Origin: Epiperipatus broadwayi
Taxonomy: Eukaryota; Onychophora; Udeonychophora; Euonychophora; Peripatidae
Length of the DNA stretch: 64,000 nucleotides
Direction of reading: 5' to 3'
Assembly: GCA_028023455.1 (NCBI GenBank)
Contig: JAQFVV010000027.1
Coordinates: 5,391,845-5,455,844, forward strand
This document shows positions 1-11,060 of this stretch, one piece after another; within the stretch, counting starts at the first letter, position 1; each line of letters opens with the position of its first letter. The notes beneath the pieces are model-generated. The model saw nothing but the letters and a program-made list of their open reading frames with translations. It was not told the DNA's origin and made no database searches. A program made the position numbers and the translations under genes.

Positions 1-359
1 ATGAGCAAAGCATGTAACAAAATGATTGATTAGCCCAAGGAATAAGCCACACATAAGAATTAAACCTTTATTCAAGACAAATGTTCATCAGATAATCTCA
101 CATAGTTATTTCACGACCACCCCCGGATTCGATTTGTCTTCCTTGGCAAGTATCTTAGACATTGACTAAAATAAGTTTCCCGATCACTATAGAGTTTTTT
201 CAGCCACTTGAATTTCTTGTCAAATATCATAGTACATCGTATATACCATATTGTCTTAAGGGTATGCACAGTCATCATTGTATTGTGAGGGGAAATTTGT
301 CAATGTATTGACTAAGTAAAAGTTTTAAGTTTATGATTGGTCTGTGGAACACTTTAGCT
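1..359. other. AT-rich sequence without recognised gene
   Basis: I see no open frame with recognisable protein similarity. The stretch lies just beyond the 3' end of the minus-strand LINE-A and may include its 3' untranslated region, but no poly(A) or short-repeat tail marks the boundary. Confidence 0.5.
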
Positions 360-364
360 CTTAT

Positions 365-992
365 CTACCTAAATGCCAAACATTTTTTGAATAGATGCTG
401 AAAATTCTCAATACCAGATTTGCACAGCAAATAGACTGGATCTAAATTCATATGTAGTCTTTCATTTAGAACCTTAGTAGTTGGAAACAAGCCATTCACT
501 AGTTTGAAAATAAATTTCAAATAGGATTGGGGTGCATATATAGAGTGGAACTTTTTCAACACATTTTTCTTTGATATATCCAACCATGCATTGCCATGAC
601 TTTTAAAATGATTCATTAAGTCTTTATATTTAATACTTTCCAAACTGGACACCTTCATATCATCCTGGAGATCCCTATAAGCAATGAACAGATCAGCTAT
701 AAAAGATCTTCCTTTACATCCTATTTCGTTAAAGGTGACGTCAAGATCAACTGAAGGCCCAAGAAATTGACTTTTAATTAAGTTAATAAATGTACTTGCC
801 TTGATGTAAGATATGTATAGCTCTGGATCAATCAGGCCAAGACCTCCTTTTTCTTTTGGCATCTGCAAGGTTGATATTGAGATCCATCTTGAAGCTCTAC
901 CCCAGACATATTTCTTTGCAATTTGGTTTATTCTGAGTATTTGTTTATTCTGTAGTATTTTTAGTATGCCAAAATCCCTGAAACAATGGAAT
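365..992 (-). pseudogene. LINE-A post-RT and C-terminal region
   Basis: A 167-codon open stretch (868 to 365) begins in the conserved PKEKGGLGL segment that follows RT in L1-like LINEs. The same frame can be followed upstream to about 992, where an IAKKYVWG-type segment, also characteristic of this region, is visible. Near the end, a CKSGIENFQHLFKKC string is a one-cysteine-short version of the C-terminal zinc knuckle thought to help bind the RNA template. Downstream (lower coordinates) no further coding sequence is seen. In life this part would belong to the ORF2 protein acting in target-primed reverse transcription. Confidence 0.75.
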
Positions 993-2224
993 TAAAAAAT
1001 TGACGCTCTTGTAATTTCATATAATTTAAGTGATGAAAAATTACTTATTTTATCTTCAATTTTTTTAATAATTAATTTATTCAAGTAAGAGTTCATTTTG
1101 CCGCAAGGGGAGAACCCTGTGGAATGCCCCTCTTAGGGATAAAAAAAATCAGATCTCATAAAGTTTTTAAGAGATTCTACTATTTTTAATATAATTTTCA
1201 ACTGCATTCGCCAACCATATGTGATCTGGGATTAAAAGACGGAAGGACTGAATCAAATATGTCTAATGGACCAGATCGAAAGCAGCCCTAAAATCTATTT
1301 AGATAGCATAATATTGGGTTAAGTTTAAATCCCTTGCATATTTAATAGCCTCATGAATTTTTAAGGCAGCATTTACTGCACGTCTACCCTTAATGGCATG
1401 GTGGAAAATGATATTCTAGTACTGATAAGGTGATGTAATTTTTTCAAGAGAATTCTAGCCAGAATCTTCAAATCATTATCTTCTACAGAAATATGTCTCA
1501 GTTCATCAATTGTTGGACTTTGCACTAATTTATCTTTTTTTAATGCTAAAAATTACTCTGTTGCTAATAAAGGGCCACTCAATTCTCTCATAACACAACT
1601 GATTAAAAAATCACATTGCAAATCTGAGAGCATAGTCAAGTTGTTTATAAACAGAGGCTGGGATTGTGTCATTTGCCATTATTGATTGTACCTTGAGCAT
1701 ATTAATTTCGTCTTGAATACGCTGATTTGAAATATACTCTTTCTGTTCCCATTATGATAATACTGTTCTGATCAATGAAACCTGTACTTACACCAAATTT
1801 CATTTTTAAATTTTCAAATATGTAATTATCAACATTGATTCCAGAGGCAATGCCATCATCATCCTTGGTGATACTGTCAATACCCCTAAAGTCTGGGAAT
1901 ATATAATTTAGCATAGTTTATCATGGGTTTTGATAATTTATTCAACTTAGGAATTAATTTCCTGAGCCATATTGTACGAGCAGCTTGATGCATAAGTTGA
2001 TATAAGCTGTTGTATTCATCTTGTAAACTATTTATCAATGGATGATTAGGTCTGAGGTAGGTAATATTGCGTAAGACTCTGAATTTCAGAGATTCTATTT
2101 TTCATTTGATTCATTGATAAAATATTCTGTGCATTCTTATAACATATTCTAGAGAGATCTTTTTTAATTTTAAACCAAGCAATACAGGGTGGTAGGCCTG
2201 AACATTTTGTATAATTAATGACAG
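993..2224 (-). pseudogene. LINE-A reverse transcriptase remnant
   Basis: On the minus strand, around 1250-1420, the translation reads NGRRAVNAALKIHEAIKYAR and then IDFRAAFDLVH, the RT block A region with the first catalytic Asp (family pattern IDFxKAFDxV). An in-frame stop sits just before it. Higher up (1702-1914 and 2046-2258) two short open pieces represent the linker between endonuclease and RT. The FADD-type active-site block could not be read with confidence, so this RT is inactive. No promoter or start codon can be assigned. Confidence 0.65.
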
Positions 2225-2860
2225 TCAATATAACTGATAATTGGTCAATCGAGAGCAAAACTCCATCTCTAACGTTTCTCCTAATAGAAAATCTACATTG
2301 ATTTGATAATAGTTATAAAGAACTAACTTTAAACAGAGGTGATCTGAAAAACCAATCAGAGATGTATTAATAGTTGACTCATTTAGCTTATACCCCGACA
2401 CAAAGAAAAGGTCTATAAGAGATGAGAATCTGCTATTAAAGAAAGTATATGCATTATCTTGATATCTTTCATGCAATGAATTATAGTGAAATTTCTTTCA
2501 TTTTATTTTGTAATGCAATAGGAAGAGATCGAAATGTACAATTAAAGTCACCACCCAGAATTATAATACCTGGTGTCTGTAAGAACTTATTTTGAACATT
2601 ATGGATTATATTTGCAATATCATTACCCTTAGCTACAGAGTATACAGCAATCAGATAATGCAAGACTGCCTGATAAACAAAGGAAACTACAATATAGTTT
2701 GTTTGTAAAGACAATAACTGAATTTTTTCAATCTCTAAATGCATATATAATAAAACAGCTGCACCTTGAGCAGGCCTATCATTAGGTTTAAAAAGCAAAA
2801 TATTCTGTTGAGATAATTTATCAATTATATAAACAAGTGCATTATGACTGAGAGATTTTG
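2225..2860 (-). pseudogene. LINE-A APE endonuclease remnant
   Basis: Two overlapping frames (2798-2481 and 2476-2225 on the minus strand) carry AQGAAVLL, IAVYSVAKGND, IILGGDFNC, SLIDLFFVS and FSDH. These correspond in order to the central and C-terminal motifs of the exonuclease-endonuclease-phosphatase fold that nicks target DNA for LINE insertion; the Asp/Asn of GDFN and the Asp-His of SDH are catalytic in the family. The first 60-70 residues of the domain, including the usual WN and QETH motifs, are missing or unrecognisable. A frameshift between GGDFN and SLID breaks the domain. Confidence 0.75.
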
Positions 2861-3510
2861 TGTGATTATCGGGATGTCTTCTTTTTATATATTTTCTTAA
2901 TAATCCTTTTTCAGTAGCTTTATAATCTCAAAAATTACATTTGAAAGGCTTTTCTCCAGTGTGAATTCTAATATGGTTTTCTAAAATATTATTCAATGAA
3001 GCTTTGTAATCACACAAATTACACTTATAAGGCTTTTCTTTAGTGAGAGTTTTTATATGAACTGTTAAACCCCATTTTTTGGTGTGTTATAGTTACACAT
3101 AGTACATTGATGATGTTGTTTTATTTTAGTATTATAATGCTTCTTTCTAAGGTGAGTTTTATTATGTCTTTCTAAATAACTTTTATTAGTAGTACTAGAA
3201 CCATACATTACACTAATGACGAATTTGTTCATCATTGTTGTAAGGCTGTTCTGTAGGGTGTTAATGTCTATAAAAATTCCATTTTATATCTGTACTATAA
3301 CTACAAAGTTGACATTGATATTTTTATTTTGACGTAATATGGTTGTAATATAACAGTACAAACATTTTTACAACCACACAAGCTACACTGATAGAACTTC
3401 TATTTGAGGGTTCGGGTCTTTTTAATGCTATTTTATAAACAACTCTTCAATGACACAAGTGGCAGGATTGTTTTTTTCCAGTGTGAATTCTTTTTCGAAA
3501 ACAAACTGCA
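2861..3510 (-). pseudogene. Decayed C2H2 zinc-finger array
   Basis: On the minus strand one finger is complete (CNLCDYKA...LENHIRIH) followed by the linker TGEKPFKC. The next finger has its second Cys replaced by a stop and its first His by Tyr. Earlier remnants include CTMCNYNT, YLERHNKTH and RIHTGKKQSCHLCH, in different frames. These are typical poly-C2H2 DNA-binding repeats with the HTGEKP linker. The tract continues in the same frame into the LINE-A endonuclease at about 2860 with no stop between. I infer the 3' end of a zinc-finger gene, or gene copy, interrupted by a 5'-truncated LINE; a zinc-finger-bearing LINE is the alternative. Confidence 0.75.
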
Positions 3511-3739
3511 ATAAACTCTTCAACATTTAATTTTATGTTTTTCTTTTACGAAAGATTATTTTAATAATTTTTTTAGATAAAATTATATGTGCCAATATCA
3601 ATATTGGTGCAATAGATAATGCATTTAACTGATATTCACACTTTGTAAAATTATACTTTTGAAGAAGTTTTAATTTATTAAAAGAATGTGAGGCACTTGG
3701 AATTATCACAGGCAAAGAAATATGACTTAATCATCATTT

Positions 3740-4110
3740 CAAACATTCTCAATCTATTGCAGAATGGAGGGTGTCTCAGTTTAATCCAGTTTTCTGATCT
3801 ATTTTCAACATCAGATCAACAAAATTTCATATTTCTTTCCATCTACCTCGCATGTAGTCTCTAGATCTTGTTTTCGATCCCTTCTACCATCTTGTTTTAT
3901 GCCAATATACATCTCTCCATATTTTGTTGACTGATCAGAAGCCTCTATAGCTCTGTTGTTAAAAGCTGAAGTCTCAGGTCCACAAATAAGAACTGTTAAT
4001 ATACTGAAATTTTTTTTTTTTTGCAAGGTATAGATATATTTCTTTGTAATACTAAGTTATTTCTATCAAAAACAATACTTTCAAGTTAAATTTTGATGAT
4101 TCTTATTCAT
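3740..4110 (-). mobile_element. RTE-family LINE remnant, C-terminal part only
   Basis: The minus strand matches the 3' part of the two better RTE copies in this window. The LTYGSETW segment appears as LICGPETS, the following helix as NNRAIEASDQST, and a later RDYMRGRWKEI resembles the RPHVRWMDEIRK of the better copies. DNA similarity extends upstream to about 4110 and downstream to the TTGCAGAATGGAGGGTGTCTC stretch that parallels the element's 3' end. The segment between the two parts is deleted. This is the oldest and smallest of the three copies. Confidence 0.7.
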
Positions 4111-5674
4111 TATATTTTGATGTTAAATCAGGCAAGCATAACAAATGGGGATCACGTTATATTTCTATGTGTATTAATAAATTTTCAAGAGTTTTATTAT
4201 GAATAATAAAGATATTAATAAGATAGTTAATAGTTGAACTGCTAGTTTGCTAGTTGAGTATAATAAGATCACTTAGATCTCTTCAAAAGTTTCGTATCTC
4301 CTGAGAGGTTATTATATATTTGAAGTCTTTATTTTGCAAGCACCTTACTACTCACATTATGTCAGAGATAATCCAAATACATTCTTCACCAGCACCCTTT
4401 CTTTATTTCCAGAACTATATTTTATTTTGACTTTTCAAGACGTTCTTTTTGTTTCACCTTTAAACATGTTTGACACTCATTCACAACATTGCACATTTGT
4501 CACACAGAGTTGACTTGCATTTTACACCATTAGGCAACTGCTTTTGCAGACTGCTGAATTCTTCTACAGACCCATTATCACTGTTCTAATAGCATAACCA
4601 ATGGAACATTATTACTTGGTAAAAATAAAATAACATCTACAGTTCTAAGGAAAAATATTAGATGGTTCATTTTTTTTACTATTGCAACCAGATGCCTAGA
4701 TAACTATCTTGAAAAAAGATAATTGGCTTATGTTTAGCAAGAAATGTAGCTAAACTCCAAGCATATAGGATGATAGTCTATTCACTCAATCACAAATAAT
4801 GATGAGCATACTAAGGATCATTATAAGATTAAAACTGATTGCTGATAATTTTGGCTCCAGTGGTTACATTTATTGCTCATTATATATATGTAACTTATGA
4901 TGCTGGAGATGGCTAGAATATTTCTTAATTTAGACCTGTTATATTATTGAAGTCCAATAATGGCACTACTAGCAACATGGGTTTGAACTTATAGCCTTTA
5001 AAGGACATCACATTAACATCGAATCATAGCTTTGGAGTTTATGAAATTCATTTGAAATGTTGCACTACTAAGCTAACTTGGTGAAATGCATAAAGGAAAA
5101 TTTAAACAAAAAAATATATGACAAGGAATAGTTTATTTTCAGTAATAATTGCATATAAATTTATCTTTACATCCCTTCAAATAATGGATGGTACAGCCTT
5201 TGACAAGGCATCTGCAGCTTTAGTTAACCACATTATCTTTTTTTATTAATTTAGATAAAATATATAAAAAATTTATTTTATTACCCAGATGCCCAATGAA
5301 GGTTTCAATTATTTATTTCAATATTAATACAAAAAGTTACCAATATTAGGTTGTTTTCTATTTCCTGGTGTCAGCCACTTGAGGGTGCTATTTCTAGGTC
5401 ACTTCCTAGAAATATACTGTTTACAATGGCCTACACCCAACCTAAGAGGCTTCTTTCTATGATAAACACAAAAAGAGCGCTCATGGGGGTGGCCTCAGCC
5501 AACCTAAGAGGCTTCTTTCTACAATAAAACAGAGAGAGTCCCTGCTAGCCGGTCTGGCTTTCATTCTATGCTAAAAGCACAGACAAATGACTTTATTGGC
5601 TGCTGTAGTTGGTTGTGTTATTAACTTTATCGTAATGCAAGATGACTGTTTTCTATTGAGTTTGGTGTGAGAGT
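4111..5674. other. AT-rich intergenic sequence, no gene seen
   Basis: No frame with recognisable protein similarity was found on either strand. The stretch contains a short direct duplication (annotated separately at 5423-5530) and ends at the 5' truncation point of an RTE copy. Confidence 0.5.
5423..5530 (+). repeat. Imperfect direct duplication of a CCAACCTAAGAGG block
   Basis: Two copies of a GGCCT...CCAACCTAAGAGGCTTC segment, each about 45 bp, start near 5428 and 5490. They are more GC-rich than the surroundings. No coding role is apparent. Confidence 0.6.
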
Positions 5675-6889
5675 ATAATTACAACTCGTCTACAGAGAAC
5701 CTTGGATTTTCACCAACCAAGAGAACAAGCTGGATTTAAAAGTGGTTTTAGTACAGTAGATCATATTCAGGTATTGAGAGAAGTTATAGAAAGGACAAAT
5801 GAATATGAGTTGTCATTATGTTTTGGATTTGTAGATTATGAAAAGGCATTTGATTCTATAAACATTTCTTCAGTGATTAAAGCATTGGATCATCAAGGTA
5901 TTGATCCAGGATATTGTCATATTTTAAAGAATATTTATAAAAATGCAACAGCAACAATTAGATTACATAATGATACTGGGAAAGTCAACATTGAGAAAGG
6001 TGTAAGACAAGGTGACTCCATATCTCCAAAACTTTTTACAGCAGTGCTGCAAGAAGTATTTTGTGGATTAAAATGGGAAACTAAAGGAGTGAAAGTAAAT
6101 GGAGATTATTTAAGTCATTTAGATTTTGCAGATGATGTAGTTGTTTTTGCAAATAATGCTTTGGAGCTGCAGGAAATGTTGCAGGAGTTATCAGATGAAA
6201 GTAGGAAAGTAGGACTAAAGATAAATGTTAAAAAGACTAAAGTAATGTTTAATCGATTTGCTCAAAATATGAAAATAAAGATTGATTATGATGAATTAGA
6301 AGAAGTTAAGAGTTACAAATACCTTGGTCAGATTATTAATACAGATGGAAGCATAATGGAGGAAATTAATCATAGAATTAAACTTGGTTGGTGTGCTTTT
6401 GGTAGAAATAACTTGATACTAAAAGGAAATATGCCTATGTGTTTGAAAAGGAAGGTTTTTAACAAATGTGTTTTACCAGTTCTTACTTATGGATCTGAGA
6501 CTTGGACACTTAATAGAAGATCAATACAGAGACTTCAGACCACTCAAAGAAGTATGGAGAGATGTATGTTGGGAGTAACAAGAAGAGATCGAAAACGCAA
6601 TGTATGGGTAAGAGAACAAACAGGTGTTACTGACCTCATTGAAAAAATTAAAAGATTGAAGTGGAGTTGGGCTGGACATATTGCTAGAAGAGATGATAAT
6701 AGATGGACAATTGAAATTTTAAACTGGATTCCAAGAGATTGTAAAAGACCCAGAAGGAGACCACATGTAAGATGGATGGATGAAATAAGAAAATGTGTAG
6801 GGGTGATGTGGAGAAGAGAAGCTAAAGATCGGAGAAGATGGATTAAACTTGGAGAGACCTTCATCCTGCAGTGGATTGATAATGGTTGA
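5675..6889 (+). CDS. RTE reverse transcriptase fragment, open frame
   Basis: An uninterrupted frame covers the RT domain and C-terminal region of an RTE-type ORF2. Counting from the Met at 5702, FVDYEKAFD (residues 43-51) supplies the first catalytic Asp, GVRQGDSISP lies at about 100-109, and FADD at 142-145 supplies the catalytic Asp pair. Further on, LTYGSETW and a basic tail with WSWAGHIARR and RPHVRWMDEIRK are C-terminal landmarks of this family. The frame is open upstream of the Met to the truncation point, so the Met is not a true start. All visible RT catalytic residues are kept, unlike the copy at 39690-42660, but without endonuclease or 5' promoter it cannot be autonomous. Expression is doubtful. 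Confidence 0.85.
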   Translation: MITTRLQRTLDFHQPREQAGFKSGFSTVDHIQVLREVIERTNEYELSLCFGFVDYEKAFDSINISSVIKALDHQGIDPGYCHILKNIYKNATATIRLHNDTGKVNIEKGVRQGDSISPKLFTAVLQEVFCGLKWETKGVKVNGDYLSHLDFADDVVVFANNALELQEMLQELSDESRKVGLKINVKKTKVMFNRFAQNMKIKIDYDELEEVKSYKYLGQIINTDGSIMEEINHRIKLGWCAFGRNNLILKGNMPMCLKRKVFNKCVLPVLTYGSETWTLNRRSIQRLQTTQRSMERCMLGVTRRDRKRNVWVREQTGVTDLIEKIKRLKWSWAGHIARRDDNRWTIEILNWIPRDCKRPRRRPHVRWMDEIRKCVGVMWRREAKDRRRWIKLGETFILQWIDNG

Positions 6890-6910
6890 TAATGATGATG
6901 ATGAAACACT
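5675..6910 (+). mobile_element. RTE-type LINE, 5'-truncated copy 1
   Basis: Similarity to the longer copy at 39690-42660 begins abruptly at about 5675 (TATAATTACAACTCGTC) and runs to the end of the coding frame and a short GATGATGATGA tail. RTE elements typically end in short tandem repeats rather than poly(A), and 5' truncation is the usual result of incomplete target-primed reverse transcription. The endonuclease domain is entirely absent. I could not identify a target duplication. Confidence 0.85.
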
Positions 6911-7900
6911 ATTCAATGCTACTTTCTAGAGATTGAAATAAATCAAAAACTATAATACTAAATCTCTAAAAAAAATTAACGTATGCTAAGCACTATTTAA
7001 TGCTTTTTTCGAAAGACTAGGTAATAAAATAAAGTGATAATTAGAAAAATGATGGATGGGGGGGGGGGGGAATGAACTGCACGACATATAAAAAAAAAAT
7101 TTTCACTGACTTTCAACACTATTTCATGGAGTATCTATAAACAAAAAAACTAATTATCCTACTTTCCAAAATATAATACAAAATTTCATCAATATTTGAA
7201 AAATAAAAGACTTTCAACAGTAGTTTTTAATCTGCATATATTCCTTTATGATGAAAATGTCATGTGACAAAAGTACAGTAGTTCATAATTTTTACAGCAG
7301 GGACTTAGACTAAATAGAGCCTAAAAAAGTAAGTTTTCTTACATCCATTTTATTTATTAATCTTCGTGTAAAAAATACATTTATAGTTAGATATACTTTA
7401 TTTATAGTTATATATACAGTAAAGACCGCTAGATGTACATTCCAAGTGAAAAGTACGCATAAAAATGTAAGTTTTATTCCTTTTTTATTTATTAATATTT
7501 CCATTTAGATACAGTTTATTTCTTGTTACATAAACTGATTAAAGTTGGATCTTTCTAATTGTCTATCTCCACTCTATTTATAGTTAATTTATTTACAGTT
7601 ATATATACAGCGAAGACCGCTATAAGTGAAAAATACGCACGTAAATGTAAGTTTTTTTTCCTTTTTTTTTATTAACATTTACACTTAGATATAGTTACAT
7701 ACACTTATTAAATTTGGATACAGTTATTAGAGGGGAAAAAGTAGTTAAGTCTTTTAAAAAGTAGTTATGTTTTTTAAAAATAGAGGGCGAAATGTTCGGG
7801 TAGCTAAACGTCAGTTTTACCAATTATACTATCAAGGAGATTGGTCTCAGATATTATAAAGAATAAAAAAAGAAACATTTTAAAACTTAAATATACATTT
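6911..7900. other. AT-rich spacer with simple repeats
   Basis: No gene is visible. The stretch holds a run of 13 G (7058-7070) in otherwise AT-rich sequence and a diverged tandem duplication (7330-7735, annotated separately). Confidence 0.5.
7330..7735 (+). repeat. Diverged tandem duplication, period about 190 bp
   Basis: The sequence TATATACAG[T/C][A/G]AAGACCGCT, followed by AAGTGAAAA[G/A]TACGCA and a poly-T-rich stretch, occurs twice, near 7412 and 7602, with matching flanks. It is non-coding. Confidence 0.65.
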
Positions 7901-8816
7901 ACGTTCAATATATTTTTAATTTCTACTTAATTATATCTATATAGAGAGAGCAGTAGATATTTGTTAATGTTTTATTCTTTAAATTCCACATTCGCTTTCC
8001 TCTTTACTGAAAATAAAACTATAATTCTCTACCTTTCTGTAGCATGAATTTAAGTTTGCAAGCGACAACACACTTTCAATTCGTGTATTCTTACGAAAAA
8101 ATCCTGTAGTCTTCTGATCAGTGCTGCCCTCTTTTGTGAGTTTGTTAGAAAATCGTCATAAACATGGAAATTTTTGTTTAAAGAATATAAAAAAGAAGAA
8201 AGTTTATATTAAAACCAAAAACAAACATAAAAGAATTAGAGGAACATTTCTTAAATGTTTAATGTTAAACCAAAAATGCGAAAGGCATTTGAAAAAATTG
8301 TAAACATAGAAAAATATTACCCAAATAATATTTCAAACTTTCACTAACGCTGTTAAGATTCTAATGAATCTGTTCCTTTTATTGAGGAAGTAGTCGAGAA
8401 GTGTAATTTTTCCTACTTTCTTTAGTTTTGAAGCCCAAGACAATAATAATACTTACTGGTAACCCCAAAAACTTTATGATTTGCTTATTGCATATACATA
8501 TAGAAATTATAGGCAAAGAAATATTTTTATGCCAACAGTAGCATGTGTTTTATATGTTCAATACTAATCTGAACGAAATGTATTAAAAAAATAAAATTAA
8601 CCTGAAATATTTCGCCATTACAAAAAACATTCCATTAGTAAAGTACTCATAGTAATACTGTGTGCAAGCATACAATCTTTTCTAACATTACTTATATGTG
8701 CATTGACGAGGACAAATAAATATCACCTAGTTTAACCGCAACTGATCTGATGGGATGATTTCGACATAAGGAGCAGCTTTCAACATGGATTCAATTTATA
8801 TTATAATGTAAACATT

Positions 8817-9125
8817 TATGTAATATAGGGTATATGAGCACAGACTTTCACACGACCCACCACTCTCCACTCTATCTAATAACACTTAAACACATATATG
8901 TTGAAAAGATAAAAAATCACCAATATACATATTTCATGCTAAACCAGCAATCATCAGTTCGTCCAGATTATCATCTCTACACATATATACTATAAGTGCT
9001 CAGATATATATTAAGATAGACAATCCTCATACTTTAATGGACAGGCTTCAATCTACTCCACACTCCAACTCTTCAACCGTCCATCCAATTGAAAATCTGA
9101 TGATGGAATGCTCAAAGGCCACCCT
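8817..9125. mobile_element. Probable hAT-like non-autonomous element in unit 1
   Basis: Unit 1 carries 309 extra bases relative to unit 2 at the same site. The insert is bracketed by TAAACATT (8809-8816 and 9126-9133), while unit 2 has a single TAAACATT there, so this is an 8-bp target duplication. The right end reads GAGCATTCC...GGCCACCCT inwards-out, and its complement AGGGTGGCC...TTTGAGCA resembles hAT terminal repeats; the left end has a weaker AGGGTATATGAGCAC about ten bases in. Eight-base duplications are the hAT hallmark. There is no coding sequence inside. Confidence 0.6.
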
Positions 9126-9573
9126 TAAACATTGTTATTACTTAAACCACTAAATATCACATGATCACAATTTCTTATGCTAGCACATCTGTTATTAACA
9201 AAGGCAAAATAAGTAAGCACTAGATGGGGATTGTATGCACAAGCCTCTGGCATCCATTGATTACTCTGGGTTGCACTACTGTATGGAGAGTTTTGCCTTT
9301 GTTATTGTTATTATTTTTAAACACAATAATAATTTTATTTATTTTCTTTGAGATTGCTGTAATGCAGCATTATTTATATATAACCTGCCAATGGACCAAA
9401 AGTACCTTCTCATGCCTCATTTGGCAGGATGTTGCTTTATCAGAGGGTAAGTATATTTTTTATATGTACAGCGGCATTGTGAACATATCTTGTCATCATT
9501 CTTTTCCATCATTCTAAATATAACAGTGAGATTATGTGCACACCATTTCCAATACTGTATGCAGAGTATTGCC
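9126..9573. repeat. Rearranged family-B LTR fragments (unit 1)
   Basis: From 9126 to about 9205 the sequence is the reverse complement of the beginning of the family-B LTR (ATCACATGATCAC...TAACA). From about 9214 to 9300 it is a plus-strand piece of LTR interior (GCACTAGATGGGGATT...GAGAGTTTTGCC). The remainder up to the true LTR is family-specific. The same junctions occur in unit 2, so the rearrangement predates the duplication. Confidence 0.65.
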
Positions 9574-10220
9574 TGTTTTAATAACAGTTATAAGCAAGCA
9601 TAAAAAATGGTGATCATGTGATGTTTATTGGTTTAAAACCAACCCTACTTAATAGAATAGTGATGGTTATGGTTATTAAAGAACCAAAGACACCAAAATG
9701 TATAGGTATTGAACTGAGTTCTTACCTATATGACTATATAAACTAATGAGCTTGGATTGAAAATATTATTGTGTTTTCAATTTAAGACTCATTGTTTTGT
9801 AGTTTTAAGTAGAGATAAAAGGTGGCTGCTGGAGAGTTGCATTAGATTCTAAGATCTGGGTGCAGTGGTCTCAGATCCAAGGCTCCTCACTGACAAAGAG
9901 TCACAAGTTAGAAACTAGTCTGGGTATATTGATGAGTAGGCACTAGATGGGAATTTTATGCACAAGCCATTTGGCATCCATTGATTAGGCAGGCTTGCAC
10001 TGAGTGGCAATACTGTATGGAGAGTTTTGCCTGTTTCATAGAGATGGTGAGAATCTAGAGTGAGCCGATATATTTTACTCACAACAGTGTTTAATGTATG
10101 AACAAGCTTCAAGTAAGCTAGTTGTAAAGATGAAGATCTATACATGTATGTTTATATACAGTTAATAAAATTTTATTGGTTAAGTTTATTCTCTGTGTTG
10201 GGTTCATTTTAGTTTTAACA
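9574..10220 (+). repeat. Family-B LTR, unit 1
   Basis: This 647-bp segment begins TGTTTTAATAACA and ends TTTTAACA, giving TG...CA ends, and is matched by 645 bp in unit 2. It contains a TATA box (TATATAAA, 9735-9742), a downstream AATAAA and a T-rich end, a layout fitting U3-R-U5. Gag sequence follows about 125 bp later, so this is the 5' LTR of the unit. No 3' LTR was found at the other end of the unit. The first bases after the LTR (ATTGGTCC) may be a primer-binding site, but I could not match them to a tRNA. Confidence 0.65.
9735..9742 (+). promoter_or_regulatory. TATA box of family-B LTR, unit 1
   Basis: TATATAAA lies about 160 bp into the LTR and is conserved in position in unit 2 (13692) and in the LTR copies at 47256-48440, which supports a real promoter element in the parental retrotransposon. 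Confidence 0.5.
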
Positions 10221-10346
10221 ATTGGTCCGTATTAAATTACCCTGCATCTGGCAAATTAACACAGTCTGACACCCCAATGAATCTGGTAAAAAAGAGATAA
10301 TAATGGAGTTTATATAGAAAAGCAAAAGGCACCGCAAAATAGTTCT

Positions 10347-11060
10347 GTGACTGCTGTTGATGTGAGCAATGCAATGGAATGGCAAATGTATGTTGTGCAC
10401 ACAGAAACATATACGCTTATTAATAATGTAGTTTATGATAAACTTACCCTAGTAATGTTAATGGCAGATAAAAAGTATTACAGACAGCTAACTGAATGTG
10501 TGATCCAATAGATCAAGATGATGTTACATACCAAGATTTTAAAGAAACGTTAAATATAGACCTTATGCTTACTACACTTAAACACATAACATGTCTGCAG
10601 TTTAGAATAGAAGACACATACCATGTTAAAAGATACAGAAATACAAAATTGAATTACTTATGCTTGCCGAGAAGTTCAGTTTCCGTGCTGAGATGGACAA
10701 CATGCTTTTCATGACAGCAAGCTCAGACAACTGTTGCTGAGTAAAACTGAATTAACTTACATAGAACTTATAAAGCCATGTTGAACAATGCAACAGAGCT
10801 TCAAAATAGTATGGATGTAGAAACCAATAATGACTGTAAAGCAGATACTATGAACTGAAATAGTACAGATAAAATCTGGTAACATATTATTGTTATGGCA
10901 GTGAAGCCAAATAAAATAAACTGTAAATTTAAAAATGACTGATGCCATATCTGCAGAATTGTGGGACATATGTCATAAGTTTGTAACAATAAACAGAAAC
11001 AGGGAAAGGCAATTTATCACTCAACTAAAACTAGTCAAAATGCTAAACGATATCAACAAT
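10347..11060 (+). pseudogene. Family-B gag remnant, unit 1
   Basis: Translation in shifting frames gives AMEWQMYVVHTETYTLINN, the start of a Ty3/gypsy capsid domain (family pattern EWxxYxERxxxFxxxN), then LVMLMA and DPIDQDDVTYQDFKETL, matching the LLTxxGxxxYxLLxxLxxPxxPxxxTYxxL region. At 10881-11000 a pair of CCHC knuckles is recognisable: a damaged first one (CY..GSEAK) and a second, CHICRIVGHMS-stop-VC, with all four metal ligands. Gag would form the particle and bind RNA. Several stops and frameshifts make it dead. It is followed by protease remnants, as expected in gag-pol order. Confidence 0.75.

Larger units (their letters stand above)
360..2860 (-). mobile_element. LINE-A: decayed APE-type non-LTR retrotransposon
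   Basis: Reading the minus strand from 2860 down to 360 gives, in order, an endonuclease fragment (GGDFN, then SLIDLFFVS and SDH), a degenerate RT region, and a post-RT region with the motif PKEKGGLGLIDPELY followed by a zinc-knuckle-like C-x2-C...H-x4-C remnant. This order is that of APE-endonuclease LINEs of L1/Tx1-like organisation. The frame is broken many times by stops and frameshifts, so this is an old dead copy. The endonuclease lacks its N-terminal part, so the copy is 5'-truncated at about 2860, where zinc-finger coding sequence begins. The clade is inferred from motif style only. Confidence 0.8.

Noticed and set aside
6544-6916. Minus-strand frames of 121 and 65 codons
   Set aside because: They are antisense to the well supported RTE reverse transcriptase on the plus strand.
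9224-10145. Open frames of 76-97 codons in family-B LTR sequence
   Set aside because: They lie in LTR or LTR debris, differ between units 1 and 2, and show only hydrophobic low-complexity sequence.
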